Counted from the first letter of the stretch, positions 1-7,741 are shown. The stretch is DNA of 30,002 bases from Opitutia bacterium UBA7876 (GCA_002500665.1 DLRY01000020.1:1602-31603); one strand, 5' to 3'. Made by a program: numbers and translations. Notes: generated by a model not told the origin, from the sequence alone.

Positions 1-383
1 TTCAAGTCCTCCTCCGTCATGGGCATCTCGTCATCCTCGAACGCCGCCCTCATGAGCGCATGCGAACTGGTCGGAGTGGACAGAAAGATGAAAAGCACCA
101 CCCCCATGATTTTGAGAAACAAAAGCCAGCTCCCGAGGGAAAAGTCTTCCATCGTAAACAACCCGAAACCGGCAAGCATGAGCATCGTGGAAAGGGTGTC
201 CCCCTTGCCCGCGGCATGCATCCGGGTGTAAAAGTCGGGAAACCTGAGCATCCCCACCGAAGTGCCCAGAAAAAAGACCAGACCAAGAAAGCCAAGGAAC
301 ATGCCGAACCAATGAAGGGGATAAAGACCCCCGCCCTCGGAACCGGCGCTTGCGGCAAGGAATTGAAAATCATCCGGGCTCAT
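1..383 (-). CDS. mnhG: Na+/H+ antiporter subunit G (MnhG/MrpG), C-terminus cut by window edge
   Basis: This is subunit G of an Mrp/Mnh multi-subunit cation/proton antiporter, a small inner-membrane protein of the complex. The frame is open from the ATG at 383 to the window edge, giving 127 visible codons and no stop. A hydrophobic segment at about residues 26-45 is followed by the family signature RFPDFYTRMHAAGKGDTLS, then two more hydrophobic stretches and an acidic tail (EDDEMPMTEEDLK). The ATG overlaps the stop of mnhF as ATGA, which fixes the start and indicates translational coupling. Subunits A-D are not in the window and probably lie beyond the left edge, since transcription runs that way. 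Confidence 0.9.
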   Translation of the reverse strand, partial: MSPDDFQFLAASAGSEGGGLYPLHWFGMFLGFLGLVFFLGTSVGMLRFPDFYTRMHAAGKGDTLSTMLMLAGFGLFTMEDFSLGSWLLFLKIMGVVLFIFLSTPTSSHALMRAAFEDDEMPMTEEDL

Positions 384-679
384 GACTTCTTGTCCTTGGC
401 TTCGAGTTCCTTGAAAGGAATCGAATGGTTCAAGTAGCGCGAAACCACGATGGCCGCCACGAAATTGAGCAACGCATAAGCGATCGCAAAGTCCACGAAC
501 ATATCCACCCGGTCGTAGACGGTGCCGATGATTACCAGAAGGACGGCGGTTTTCGTACCGATCACGTTCACCCCGAGAATCCGGTCGAACCCGGTCGGCC
601 CGACCCAGATCCGGTAGACCACGGGAATCATCATCACAAAAAGGGCCGCCCCCATGATCAATGGAAAGTACTCGGTCAT
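380..679 (-). CDS. mnhF: Na+/H+ antiporter subunit F (MnhF/MrpF)
   Basis: A 99-residue integral membrane protein with three predicted hydrophobic segments, about residues 5-24, 35-55 and 60-82. The pattern YRIWVGPTGFDRILGVNVIGTK followed by DFAIAYALLNFVAAIVVSRY is typical of MrpF, whose usual length is about 90-100 residues. It forms part of the secondary cation/proton antiporter, which exports Na+ in exchange for protons and is driven by the proton gradient. Its start overlaps the mnhE stop as ATGA and its stop overlaps the mnhG start, so E-F-G form one tightly coupled operon. Family assignment is secure; the transported ion cannot be read from the sequence. Confidence 0.92.
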   Translation of the reverse strand: MTEYFPLIMGAALFVMMIPVVYRIWVGPTGFDRILGVNVIGTKTAVLLVIIGTVYDRVDMFVDFAIAYALLNFVAAIVVSRYLNHSIPFKELEAKDKKS

Positions 680-1170
680 TTCTTCTTCAGCACTTCCGGT
701 TCGAACACCTCGGCAACCTTGCGCTCGATCGCGCCGGTCAGCAAATCGTCCTCCAGGAACTGGCTCATGGTATGAACGTGAAAGACCTCTCCCCGGATGA
801 GCATCGTGATCGTGCCCGGTGTGAGGGTGATCGAATTCGCCAGCACGAACTTTGCAAAATCAGTCTTCAGGTAGGTCTCGAAGGTCACCACCCGGGGGGA
901 CATTTCCTCGAAGCCCTTTTGAGTCATGGCCAATTTGAAAACGTGCAGGTTCGCCTTGACCACCTCCCAAGTGATCCAGGGAAGATAGCGGATGAAGGCC
1001 CAAGCCTCAAGCAGGCGGGCTTTCAATCCCTTGGTCCGGTCGTGGTAGAGCAGGTCATGGGAGAGGTAGGCCACGATCAGGCAGGAGACGACCCCCAAGC
1101 CATGGTGGGTATTTCCGGATAGAACGACCCAGTTCAGGAAAAGAAGCAGAAATACTACGAGGGGATACAC
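676..1170 (-). CDS. mnhE: Na+/H+ antiporter subunit E (MnhE/MrpE)
   Basis: A 164-residue membrane protein of the MrpE family. An N-terminal hydrophobic region (residues 1-33) is followed by a cytoplasmic part with the characteristic stretch FVLANSITLTPGTITMLIRGEVFHVHTM (residues about 108-134), the best-conserved region of MrpE. The start is a GTG at 1170; no in-frame ATG gives a better N-terminus. It is the first gene of the E-F-G run and is divergent from yaaA across about 175 bp, so the operon promoter should lie in 1171-1300. A TATAGC hexamer at 1186-1191 on the minus strand is a possible -10, but its nearest TTGTCA is only 14 bp away. Confidence 0.9.
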   Translation of the reverse strand: MYPLVVFLLLFLNWVVLSGNTHHGLGVVSCLIVAYLSHDLLYHDRTKGLKARLLEAWAFIRYLPWITWEVVKANLHVFKLAMTQKGFEEMSPRVVTFETYLKTDFAKFVLANSITLTPGTITMLIRGEVFHVHTMSQFLEDDLLTGAIERKVAEVFEPEVLKKK

Positions 1171-1309
1171 GCTGAAGTAAAGAAGGCTATACTAAGACCT
1201 CATTCTGACAAAAAGAGATTTTTAAGTTTGGGCAACACCGAACGGAAAAAATGGCTTTTTTATCGTTTTCCAGTCGTTCGCAAGTATTACTCCTAGATCC
1301 CTTGAATTC

Positions 1310-1338
1310 TTGCCAAGCAAAAAGCCAAGCACTAGGAT
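1310..1338 (+). promoter_or_regulatory. Candidate sigma-70 promoter for yaaA, possibly giving a leaderless mRNA
   Basis: TTGCCA (1310-1315), a 17-bp spacer and TAGGAT (1333-1338) resemble -35 and -10 boxes with 5/6 and 4/6 consensus matches. The -10 box ends 7 bp before the ATG at 1346, so transcription would begin at or next to the start codon. The same AGGA could instead act as a Shine-Dalgarno sequence 8 nt upstream of the ATG, so the two readings compete. Confidence 0.35.
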
Positions 1339-1345
1339 AATTGAC

Positions 1346-2134
1346 ATGCTAGTACTGCTCTCACCCGCCAAGACTCTCGATTTCGAGACCCCCGCAGGAA
1401 CCGAAACCTGCACCCAGCCGGACTTTCTCAAGTTCTCGAAATTCCTAATTGGGGCCCTCGGCAAACTCAAGCCCGGTGAGATAGCCGAACTCATGAGCAT
1501 CAGCCCGAAGCTTGCCGACTTGAACCACCGTCGCTTCCGGAAATGGCAGGCGTCCCATGACCTCAAGAGTTCCAAGCAGGCGGTTCTCGCCTTCAAGGGC
1601 GACGTCTACGAGGGCCTGAAGGCCTGGGAGTTCGGGGCAAAGGACCTCGCCTGGGCCCAGGATCATCTGCGTATCCTTTCCGGGCTTTATGGTCTGTTGC
1701 GGCCGCTTGATTTAATCCAACCCCATCGCCTGGAAATGGGAACCGTTTATGCAAACCCAGCCGGCAAGGACCTCTACGCCTTCTGGGGAGACCGCATCAA
1801 CGAGGCCCTCAACGAGCAGATGAAGGAATCCGGATTCGAGTTCCTGGTCAACCTGGCTTCCCAGGAATACTTCAAGTCGGTCCGTGAAAAGAACCTGCAG
1901 GGGACGGTCGTCACGCCCGTCTTCAAGGACGAGAAGAACGGTCGTTTCAAGATCATCAGCTTCTACGCCAAGAAGGCTCGCGGACTCATGAGCTCCTTTC
2001 TCATACGCGAGCGCGTGGACTCCATCTCGGGACTTTTCGATTTTTCCGAGGCGGGATACCGTTACTCAAGAAGCGAATCCTCCGACCTCTCCCCCGTCTT
2101 TCTCCGTACTGAAAAAAACCGGGCCGCGGCCTGA
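1346..2134 (+). CDS. yaaA: Peroxide-stress protein YaaA (DUF328 family)
   Basis: A 262-residue member of the YaaA/DUF328 family, which in E. coli limits free iron and DNA damage during peroxide stress. Family hallmarks are present in order: LVLLSPAKTLDF at the N-terminus, KGDVYEGL, LRILSGLYGLLRPLDLI, NLASQEYFKSV and ISFYAKKARGLM. Length is normal for the family. I chose the ATG at 1346 rather than the upstream TTG at 1310 because homologues begin M-L-(I/V)-L-(I/L)-SPAK and because AGGA lies 8 nt upstream. The biochemical activity of this family is poorly defined, so the role is by homology only. It is followed 21 bp later by the exported phosphodiesterase-like gene. Confidence 0.93.
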   Translation: MLVLLSPAKTLDFETPAGTETCTQPDFLKFSKFLIGALGKLKPGEIAELMSISPKLADLNHRRFRKWQASHDLKSSKQAVLAFKGDVYEGLKAWEFGAKDLAWAQDHLRILSGLYGLLRPLDLIQPHRLEMGTVYANPAGKDLYAFWGDRINEALNEQMKESGFEFLVNLASQEYFKSVREKNLQGTVVTPVFKDEKNGRFKIISFYAKKARGLMSSFLIRERVDSISGLFDFSEAGYRYSRSESSDLSPVFLRTEKNRAAA

Positions 2135-2155
2135 CTCCCCTCCTCTCTCCGGAAA

Positions 2156-3550
2156 ATGGGAACCCTTCTTCGTCTTGTATTTGGTTGCTTGATATTTTTG
2201 CCATTTTTCGGCTTAAATTCCAGCCCTTCGGAGAAGCGTTCTTTTCAAGTCGTTGCCTACAACGTGCAGAACCTCTTCGATTGCGACGGTGTTTCACTCT
2301 ACGACGACTACAAGCCCGACTACTATGGCCCGACCGAACTTGCCAACAAGCTCGAGACCCTCTGCAAGGTACTCAAGCGGATAGGAGGAGAAAAGGGACC
2401 CGATGTGCTTCTTCTTCAGGAAATCGAAGTAGACCGGACGCCCGATGCGCATCCTTCCGCAGTCGATGCCTTGATCGCCAAACTGACCGAGGAGGGGCTG
2501 GGACCCTATGAATTCAGGCGTGGGTACGACCCCGATAAACCCAGTGAAAAATGGCCCGCAGTTCAATGCCTCACGCTTTCCAGGTTTCCCATCACCGCCA
2601 GTAAGTTGCATCCCATATCCATGGCCAGGCCTATCCTGGAAACGACCATCGAGATCAAGGGAACGAGCCTTACGCTTTTCAACAACCACTGGAAGTCAGG
2701 AGCCTCCTCTCCTGAAATGGAAACGCATCGCCTTCAAAATGCCACCACACTGAGAAAGCGGATCGATGAACTCGTCGCCCGTCACCCGAATGCGGATTTT
2801 CTAGTCGGTGGTGATCTTAATTCCCACTACAACCATTCCACGGTTTATTCGGAAAGCATGAAGAAAACCGGAATAAACCATGTTCTGGGATCTACTGGAA
2901 AGGAACATTCATCCGCAATGAAGCCGGGCGGTCTTTACAACCTCTGGCACGAAGTCGCCCCTCAGGAAAGAGGTTCCGATGCCTGGCGAGGGAAATGGGG
3001 AACCCTCATGCATATTCTCCTGCCTGCCTCGCTCTACGACCAGAAGGGCATAAGCTACGTCGACGATTCGTTCCGCATAGCCAAGTTTCCCGGCCTGAAC
3101 TGCGTTGAGGGAGCAGGCACCCCTATGGAATGGTCCAATGAATTGGATGGCTTCGGAGCAAGCGACCACTTTCCCTTGGTTGCCAGATTTTCCAAGAGCG
3201 GGTTTTCCAAGGGAGCGGAGGAAGACCGATCATCCCTCCAGCAAGTGGAGGGATCCCTCCGTAAGGTTGATTTCTCCCAAGCCCTTCTAAAAGCCAATAA
3301 ATGGGGTCCTCAGTCACTCGCCCCTGCAAACTTCGGCAAGGTATTCGTTTTTTCCGGCGTCGTATCAAGTTCTAGACCAATTAGCCTAACGGCCCAGGGG
3401 CACCGCCTGGGCCTCTACAGCTTTGATCCCGAGACAAGGAAAATCCTCTTTTCCCGCAAGAAGGGGGAATCCCTTGCCGGTTACGGAAGGCTTTCCCGAT
3501 ACCGGGGGCAGTGGCAATTCATTATCGAGAACACCGATTGGCTGAAGTAA
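2156..3550 (+). CDS. Exported endonuclease/exonuclease/phosphatase (EEP) family protein
   Basis: A 464-residue protein with a hydrophobic N-terminal signal (residues 1-22), so it is probably exported. The EEP fold spans about residues 29-345. Metal-binding and catalytic motifs are visible: AYNVQNLFD (N36), LLLQEIE (E89), NNHWKSGASS (H178), GGDLNSHYN (D220, N222) and the terminal SDHFP (D337, H338). This set matches DNase I-like nucleases and phosphodiesterases, so hydrolysis of a phosphoester is likely. The substrate (DNA, phospholipid or other) cannot be told. After residue 390 a short C-terminal segment (FVFSGVVSSSRPISL..., ending IIENTDWLK) looks like a small all-beta add-on. GGAA lies just before the ATG. 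It converges with the minus-strand gene at 3552, with 1 bp between the stops. Confidence 0.85.
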   Translation: MGTLLRLVFGCLIFLPFFGLNSSPSEKRSFQVVAYNVQNLFDCDGVSLYDDYKPDYYGPTELANKLETLCKVLKRIGGEKGPDVLLLQEIEVDRTPDAHPSAVDALIAKLTEEGLGPYEFRRGYDPDKPSEKWPAVQCLTLSRFPITASKLHPISMARPILETTIEIKGTSLTLFNNHWKSGASSPEMETHRLQNATTLRKRIDELVARHPNADFLVGGDLNSHYNHSTVYSESMKKTGINHVLGSTGKEHSSAMKPGGLYNLWHEVAPQERGSDAWRGKWGTLMHILLPASLYDQKGISYVDDSFRIAKFPGLNCVEGAGTPMEWSNELDGFGASDHFPLVARFSKSGFSKGAEEDRSSLQQVEGSLRKVDFSQALLKANKWGPQSLAPANFGKVFVFSGVVSSSRPISLTAQGHRLGLYSFDPETRKILFSRKKGESLAGYGRLSRYRGQWQFIIENTDWLK

Positions 3551-3551
3551 G

Positions 3552-3725
3552 CTAGTTCACTTTGCCGCGGGCCTTCTTCAGGCGCGAGGCTACCGACTTC
3601 CTCTGCATGTCGCGGTAGTAGCTGGCATTACCCCTCCTCTTTGAAGTACCCTTCCCGGCCTTCCCTCCCCTCTTTCCCATAAGAGAGGCGATTTTCGAGA
3701 GGGACTCTACCGCTTTTCGAACCAT
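3552..3725 (-). CDS. Small very basic hypothetical protein (57 aa)
   Basis: A 57-residue Lys/Arg/Gly-rich protein beginning MVRKAVESLSKIASLMGKRG and ending in KARGKVN. I place the start at the ATG at 3725. It is 8 bp after the stop of the upstream small gene, with GAGAAAG just before it, rather than at the longer in-frame start at 3782 inside that gene. No membrane segment or known motif is visible. The composition suggests nucleic acid or ribosome binding, but I do not recognise the family. It appears to form a two-gene unit with the 61-aa gene upstream. Confidence 0.5.
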   Translation of the reverse strand: MVRKAVESLSKIASLMGKRGGKAGKGTSKRRGNASYYRDMQRKSVASRLKKARGKVN

Positions 3726-3733
3726 CTTTCTCG

Positions 3734-3919
3734 TCAAGCCATACGGTCGAAGACCTTGATCAGGCGATCCATCCGCTGACAAGCCTCTTCCAATTCCCGC
3801 AGGATCCGGGCCGCCCGCTCCTTTTCCTTATCTCCCGCCGCCCTTTCGAATGAGCTTCTGTGATTTTTTTGAACGCTGGTTCCTTCATCCCTGTTCCACA
3901 CCCGCGCCTTTGTTTTCAT
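3734..3919 (-). CDS. Small charged, probably coiled-coil hypothetical protein (61 aa)
   Basis: A 61-residue protein from the ATG at 3919: MKTKARVWNRDEGTSVQ, then a heptad-like charged helix through KEKERAARILRELEEACQRMDRLIKVFDRMA. The C-terminal 40 residues look like one amphipathic helix or short coiled coil. A strong GGGGAGGT sits upstream, but only about 2 nt from this ATG. That spacing is short, so the start could instead be the in-frame ATG at 3943 or GTG at 3901. The next gene (57 aa, basic) begins 8 bp after its stop. A perfect inverted repeat lies upstream at 3954-3973. I do not recognise the family; an acidic/basic small pair could be an interacting pair, but nothing proves it. Confidence 0.5.
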   Translation of the reverse strand: MKTKARVWNRDEGTSVQKNHRSSFERAAGDKEKERAARILRELEEACQRMDRLIKVFDRMA

Positions 3920-3953
3920 TACCTCCCCAGGTATTTTTTGCATAAATTTTTTT

Positions 3954-3973
3954 TTGCACAAGCGTTTGTGCAA
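3954..3973. promoter_or_regulatory. Perfect 8-bp inverted repeat (operator-like) upstream of the small gene pair
   Basis: TTGCACAA (3954-3961), spacer GCGT, then TTGTGCAA (3966-3973) form a perfect dyad. It lies about 35 bp upstream of the 61-aa gene and 38 bp past the obg stop. It is flanked by a T-run on the left and has no U-run in the obg reading direction, so it is not a standard terminator. TTGCAC at 3973-3968 on the minus strand could serve as a -35 box, so a bound regulator would cover the promoter. Function is inferred from geometry only. Confidence 0.4.
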
Positions 3974-3981
3974 TTCAAGCT

Positions 3982-4013
3982 AAAAAAAAAGTTTTTTCGA
4001 GGCCGGTTTCCTC
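3982..4013 (-). terminator. Weak candidate intrinsic terminator after obg
   Basis: Immediately after the obg stop, the minus strand reads GAGG, a 7-nt loop, CCTC, then an A6-C-T9 tract (3982-3997 in plus coordinates). The T9 run is typical of an intrinsic terminator, but the visible stem is only 4 bp. The A6/T6 pairing may lengthen the structure. Termination here is plausible, not certain. Confidence 0.3.
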
Positions 4014-5001
4014 AAGTCAATTTCCGTAGCAATTCCGCCCGAACCTCATCCAGGCCATCCTCCAGAACGGCGGAGATGGAGAGGGGTTCGACGTCGGGAA
4101 ACCTCTTCTTGAATCGGGCCAGGTTTTCGGGAGCGACCTCCTCGTCGTTCTTGTTGCCAACCACTAAGAATGGCTTAGCGGCCACGTCCGGATCGTACCC
4201 CTTCAGTTCCTGCCGGAGATGCTCGAAGTCATCACAAGGATCGCGCCCGTCAGTGGCCGCCATATCAAGAAGGAACAGAAGCAACTTGCAGCGCTCGACG
4301 TGGCGGAGGAAACGATGCCCCAGACCACGGTTTTCCGCGGCCCCCTCAATCAAGCCTGGAACGTCCGCCATCGTAATGCTGCGGAAGTCGTCGGGGTAAT
4401 CGACCACCCCTACTGAAGGAACCAAGGTGGTAAAGGGGTAGGAATCCACTTTTGGACTGGCATTGGACAGGACGTTCAACAAGGTCGATTTGCCTGCATT
4501 GGGAAAACCGACCAAACCGACGTCGGCAATCGTCTTGAGCGTAAAAACGAAGTCCCCATCCTCCCCGGGTTTTCCCTCAGTCGTCTGGCGAGGAGTCTGG
4601 TTTACGGAGGACTTGAAGGTTGCATTTCCTCTTCCGCCCTTCCCTCCCTCGAGAAGCACGATTTCTTCGCCATGGACGAGCAGTTCGCAGAAAAGGTCTT
4701 CCTCGTCCGAAACCCTGACTTGCGTCCCAAGGGGGACCTTGAGCAAGCAACCCTCCCCCATTCTCCCATTCTGATCGGTCCCGCGTCCCGGTTGCCCATT
4801 TTTTGCCTTCCAATGTTTCTTAAAGTGGAATGCCCGCAGATCCGATACGTTCTCGTCCGCTTGAAGGACGACGTTACCGCCCCTACCACCGTTTCCGCCG
4901 TCAGGCCCACCAGCAGGCATATACTTTTGTCGGAGGAAACTCATGCACCCATGTCCACCGTCGCCAGCCTTCAAATACACCTTTGTCTCGTCGTAAAACA
5001 T
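4012..5001 (-). CDS. obg: GTPase Obg (CgtA)
   Basis: A 329-residue Obg GTPase, an essential P-loop GTPase involved in late large-subunit ribosome assembly and stress signalling. The Gly-rich OBG domain fills residues 1-157 (KAGDGGHGCMSFLRQKYMPAGGPDGGNGGRGGNV). The G domain follows with G1 GFPNAGKST (165-173), switch I PFTT, G3 DVPGL (213-217), G4 NKND (283-286) and G5 SISAV (318-322). It ends soon after G5, so it lacks the long C-terminal extension of some Obg proteins. The ATG at 5001 is supported by the conserved start MFYDE-KVYLKAGDGG. A hairpin overlaps this start (5001-5024). It lies 77 bp downstream of ahcY on the same strand. Confidence 0.97.
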   Translation of the reverse strand: MFYDETKVYLKAGDGGHGCMSFLRQKYMPAGGPDGGNGGRGGNVVLQADENVSDLRAFHFKKHWKAKNGQPGRGTDQNGRMGEGCLLKVPLGTQVRVSDEEDLFCELLVHGEEIVLLEGGKGGRGNATFKSSVNQTPRQTTEGKPGEDGDFVFTLKTIADVGLVGFPNAGKSTLLNVLSNASPKVDSYPFTTLVPSVGVVDYPDDFRSITMADVPGLIEGAAENRGLGHRFLRHVERCKLLLFLLDMAATDGRDPCDDFEHLRQELKGYDPDVAAKPFLVVGNKNDEEVAPENLARFKKRFPDVEPLSISAVLEDGLDEVRAELLRKLT

Positions 5002-5024
5002 ATCGTTTGCCTGAGTAAACGATA
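5001..5024 (-). promoter_or_regulatory. Stem-loop overlapping the obg start codon
   Basis: On the coding strand, TATCGTTT, an 8-nt loop ACTCAGGC and AAACGATA form a perfect 8-bp stem. The last A of the 3' arm is the A of the obg ATG. The only SD-like bases (CAGG) lie in the loop, 8 nt from the ATG. In RNA this would tie the start codon into the stem while presenting the SD in the loop, a layout that fits translational control. The pairing is seen directly; regulation is inference. Confidence 0.4.
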
Positions 5025-5035
5025 ACCGACGACAC

Positions 5036-5054
5036 CCCCCGTGGTCAACGGGGG
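5036..5054 (-). other. GC-rich hairpin between ahcY and obg
   Basis: CCCCCGT (5036-5042), loop GGTCA and ACGGGGG (5048-5054) make a 7-bp GC-rich stem in the ahcY-obg intergenic space. No U-run follows on the minus strand, so it is not a canonical terminator. It may be a pause or attenuation element, or an RNA-stabilising 3' end for ahcY. Confidence 0.35.
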
Positions 5055-5078
5055 AAGAAGGATGCTGTGAAGCCTGCC

Positions 5079-6518
5079 CTAGTAGCGGTAGTGCTCGGGC
5101 TTATACGGTCCGTCGACGGGCACGCCTATGTAATCGGCCTGATCTTCGCTAAGCATGGTCAACTTGGCTCCCAATTTGTCGAGGTGCAGACGGGCTACTT
5201 CCTCATCGAGCTCCTTGCTGAGACGGTAGACGCCAATTTCTCGGTCCGGGTTGTTCTGGATGTCGATCTGGGCAATGGTCTGGTTGGTGAAGCTGTTGGA
5301 CATAACGAAACTAGGATGCCCGGTGGCACAACCGAGGTTGATCAGTCGGCCCTCGGCGAGAAGGTATACGCTTCGTCCATCGGGAAAGGTGAAACGGCTA
5401 ACCGGCCCGCCAGGGACACTGTCGTCCTTGATGACTTCCTTGGTAACACCATCCATTGCCTCAAGCTCCGCGACTTGGATTTCGTTGTCGAAGTGGCCGA
5501 TATTACATACGATTGCTTGATCCTTCATCCGGCTTATGTGATCGGCAGTAATGATATCCTTGTTTCCAGTCGTTGTTACGAAAATATCAGCAATTTCAAG
5601 TGCGTCCTCAACGGTCGTGACTTGGTATCCGGACATACAAGCCTGCAGGGCGCAGATCGGATCAATCTCCGACACCATGACTCTGGCCATTTCGTTGGCT
5701 AGGGAATCCGCGGAACCCTTGCCGACGTCTCCGTATCCGCAGACCATGGCAACCTTGCCCGAGATAAGGACGTCAAGAGCGCGCTTGATACCGTCCACGA
5801 GGGAGTGCCGACAACCATAGACATTGTCAAACTTGGACTTTGTAACCGAATCGTTGACATTGATTGCCTGGAAGAGGAGCTTTCCTTCCTCTTCCATTTG
5901 TATCAAGCGGTGCACCCCGGTCGTCGTCTCCTCGGAGACGCCTACTATCGCATCAGCAACCGGACCCCAGTGGCCGGGTTTTTCAGCGTGAACCTTCTTA
6001 AGCAGGTCTTTGATTACCTGCTCTTCATGGCTTTCGGAAGCCGAATCGACCCAGTCGCTTCCGCCTTCCAACTCTACTCCTTTGTGGATCAACAGGGTAG
6101 CGTCGCCACCGTCATCTACAATCTGGTCGGGCCCAGAACCGTCGGGCCAAGTAAGGGCACTGAAGGTACAATCCCAATAATCCTCTAAGGTCTCTCCCTT
6201 CCATGCAAAAACTGGTATGCCGGCGGCGGCAATGGCAGCGGCGGCGTGATCTTGGGTTGAAAAGATATTACAGGAGCACCATCTCACGTCGGCTCCGAGT
6301 TCCGCCAAAGTCTCTATGAGGACGGCAGTCTGTATCGTCATGTGCAGGGAACCCATTACCTTGACGCCACTGAGTGGTTTGGACGGACCGTACTTCTCGC
6401 GGGTCGCCATGAGACCTGGCATTTCATGCTCGGCGATAGAGATCTCCTTGCGGCCGAATTCGGCAAGGGTGATGTCGGCAACTTTGTAATCGAGGGCTGG
6501 AGTGATTGTTTGTGTCAT
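5079..6518 (-). CDS. ahcY: S-adenosyl-L-homocysteine hydrolase (adenosylhomocysteinase)
   Basis: A 479-residue adenosylhomocysteinase. It splits S-adenosylhomocysteine into adenosine and homocysteine, relieving product inhibition of SAM methyltransferases. Seen: the N-terminal AEFGRKEISIAEHEMPGLMATR, GSLHMTIQTAVLIETL, SCNIFSTQDHAAAAIA, the NAD-binding GYGDVGKG (261-268) and the C-terminal signature ending YKPEHYRY. The about 40-residue insert after DDGGDATLLIHKG, found in the longer class of bacterial AhcY, is present. The ATG at 6518 matches homologue N-termini; an upstream in-frame extension to 6620 would run into metK and is rejected. No clear Shine-Dalgarno precedes it, so coupling to metK 53 bp upstream is possible. 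Confidence 0.97.
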   Translation of the reverse strand: MTQTITPALDYKVADITLAEFGRKEISIAEHEMPGLMATREKYGPSKPLSGVKVMGSLHMTIQTAVLIETLAELGADVRWCSCNIFSTQDHAAAAIAAAGIPVFAWKGETLEDYWDCTFSALTWPDGSGPDQIVDDGGDATLLIHKGVELEGGSDWVDSASESHEEQVIKDLLKKVHAEKPGHWGPVADAIVGVSEETTTGVHRLIQMEEEGKLLFQAINVNDSVTKSKFDNVYGCRHSLVDGIKRALDVLISGKVAMVCGYGDVGKGSADSLANEMARVMVSEIDPICALQACMSGYQVTTVEDALEIADIFVTTTGNKDIITADHISRMKDQAIVCNIGHFDNEIQVAELEAMDGVTKEVIKDDSVPGGPVSRFTFPDGRSVYLLAEGRLINLGCATGHPSFVMSNSFTNQTIAQIDIQNNPDREIGVYRLSKELDEEVARLHLDKLGAKLTMLSEDQADYIGVPVDGPYKPEHYRY

Positions 6519-6571
6519 AATTTTTAAAACGCTTGGGGATGAATCTTGGATCAAAGGAATGGCAAATCGCA

Positions 6572-7741
6572 CTAGTCCATGGCTTGCCGAAGGACGTCCA
6601 CTCTGTCGATCTGCTCCCATGGGAGCCCGACTTTGCCGAAATGTCCATAATGGGTGGTGTCGCGATAGATCGGCCGGAGTAAATCCAACTGGGAAACGAT
6701 TTCGGCAGGCTTGAAACCGAAGACTTCCTTTACCGCAGCCTCTATTTTCTCTTCAGGAGCCTTCTCGGTACCGAAGCAATCTAGCGTGATACTCGTTGGC
6801 TGAGGATGGCCAATGGCGTAGGCGACTTGAATTTCAACACGGTCGGCAAGCTCGGCGGCGACTACGTTCTTGGCAACCCATCGACACATATAAGCTGCCG
6901 AGCGGTCCACTTTGCTGGGATCCTTGCCGGAAAACGCTCCTCCCCCGTGACGTCCCCATCCGCCGTAGGTGTCCACAATGATCTTCCGCCCGGTCAACCC
7001 GGAATCACCCTGTGGGCCGCCCACCACGAACCTGCCGGTTGGATTAATGAGGTATTCGGTCTCGGACGAAAGCAGTTCCGATGGCAAGGAAGGCTTGATG
7101 ATCTCGTTAGTGATGAACTCCCGGATGGTCGTATTGTCGGCGTCCGAGGCATGCTGAGTAGAGACGACCACGTTCTCGATGCCCGTCATCTTGCCATCCT
7201 CGTATTTCAGGGCAACCTGGGACTTGCAGTCCGGCCGCAACCACTTCGCCTCGTCGGTTTGCTTACGAATTTCCGCCATCTTCCTGAGAATGCGGTGAGC
7301 AAAAATAATTGGAGCGGGCATGAGCTCCTCGGTCTCGTTGCAGGCATAGCCGAACATGATCCCCTGGTCTCCGGCCCCTTGCTCCGCAGTGCCCTTCCCT
7401 TCGGCCGCCGAGGCATCAACTCCTTGTCCGATGTCCCTCGACTGAGCAGTAAGCTGATTCGCGATGAAAACCTTATCCGCATGAAAGACGTCGTCGTCGT
7501 TCACGTAACCAATCTCGCGAATCGCCTCACGCACGACTTCCTCGTAATCAAACTTGGCGCCGGTGGTGATTTCACCGGCAATGGTCACACAGTTGCTCTT
7601 GACTAGGGTTTCGCAGGCAACCCGGCTTTGTGAATCCTGCTCCAGACAAGCGTCAAGGATGCTGTCCGAGATGGAATCGGACACTTTATCGGGATGACCT
7701 TCACCGACGGATTCCGAGGAAAAGATGAATGATTTTGACAT
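6572..7741 (-). CDS. metK: S-adenosylmethionine synthetase
   Basis: A 389-residue methionine adenosyltransferase, which makes SAM from methionine and ATP in the cytoplasm. Signatures: SSESVGEGHPDK at the N-terminus, GAGDQGIMFGYA, and the P-loop-like GGGAFSGKDPSKVDRSAAY. Length is standard. The start is the ATG at 7741 (MSKSFIFSSESV), with GAGGGG 6 nt upstream; the frame stays open much further, into rfbA, but that is chance. The leader to rfbA is 82 bp and contains a perfect 24-bp palindrome (7785-7808). ahcY follows on the same strand, so the two SAM-cycle enzymes are probably co-transcribed, perhaps together with the sugar genes upstream. Confidence 0.97.
   Translation of the reverse strand: MSKSFIFSSESVGEGHPDKVSDSISDSILDACLEQDSQSRVACETLVKSNCVTIAGEITTGAKFDYEEVVREAIREIGYVNDDDVFHADKVFIANQLTAQSRDIGQGVDASAAEGKGTAEQGAGDQGIMFGYACNETEELMPAPIIFAHRILRKMAEIRKQTDEAKWLRPDCKSQVALKYEDGKMTGIENVVVSTQHASDADNTTIREFITNEIIKPSLPSELLSSETEYLINPTGRFVVGGPQGDSGLTGRKIIVDTYGGWGRHGGGAFSGKDPSKVDRSAAYMCRWVAKNVVAAELADRVEIQVAYAIGHPQPTSITLDCFGTEKAPEEKIEAAVKEVFGFKPAEIVSQLDLLRPIYRDTTHYGHFGKVGLPWEQIDRVDVLRQAMD

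Noticed and set aside
1186..1211. mnhE promoter TTGTCA/TATAGC
   Set aside because: The 14-bp spacer is too short for a standard sigma-70 promoter, so it is mentioned only in the mnhE entry.
5067..5702. 211-codon plus-strand open frame
   Set aside because: It lies wholly antisense to ahcY, which has full family motifs. Its composition follows from the ahcY codons, and it shows no domain.
6806..7606. 266-codon plus-strand open frame
   Set aside because: Antisense shadow of metK; no recognisable motif and no ribosome binding site.
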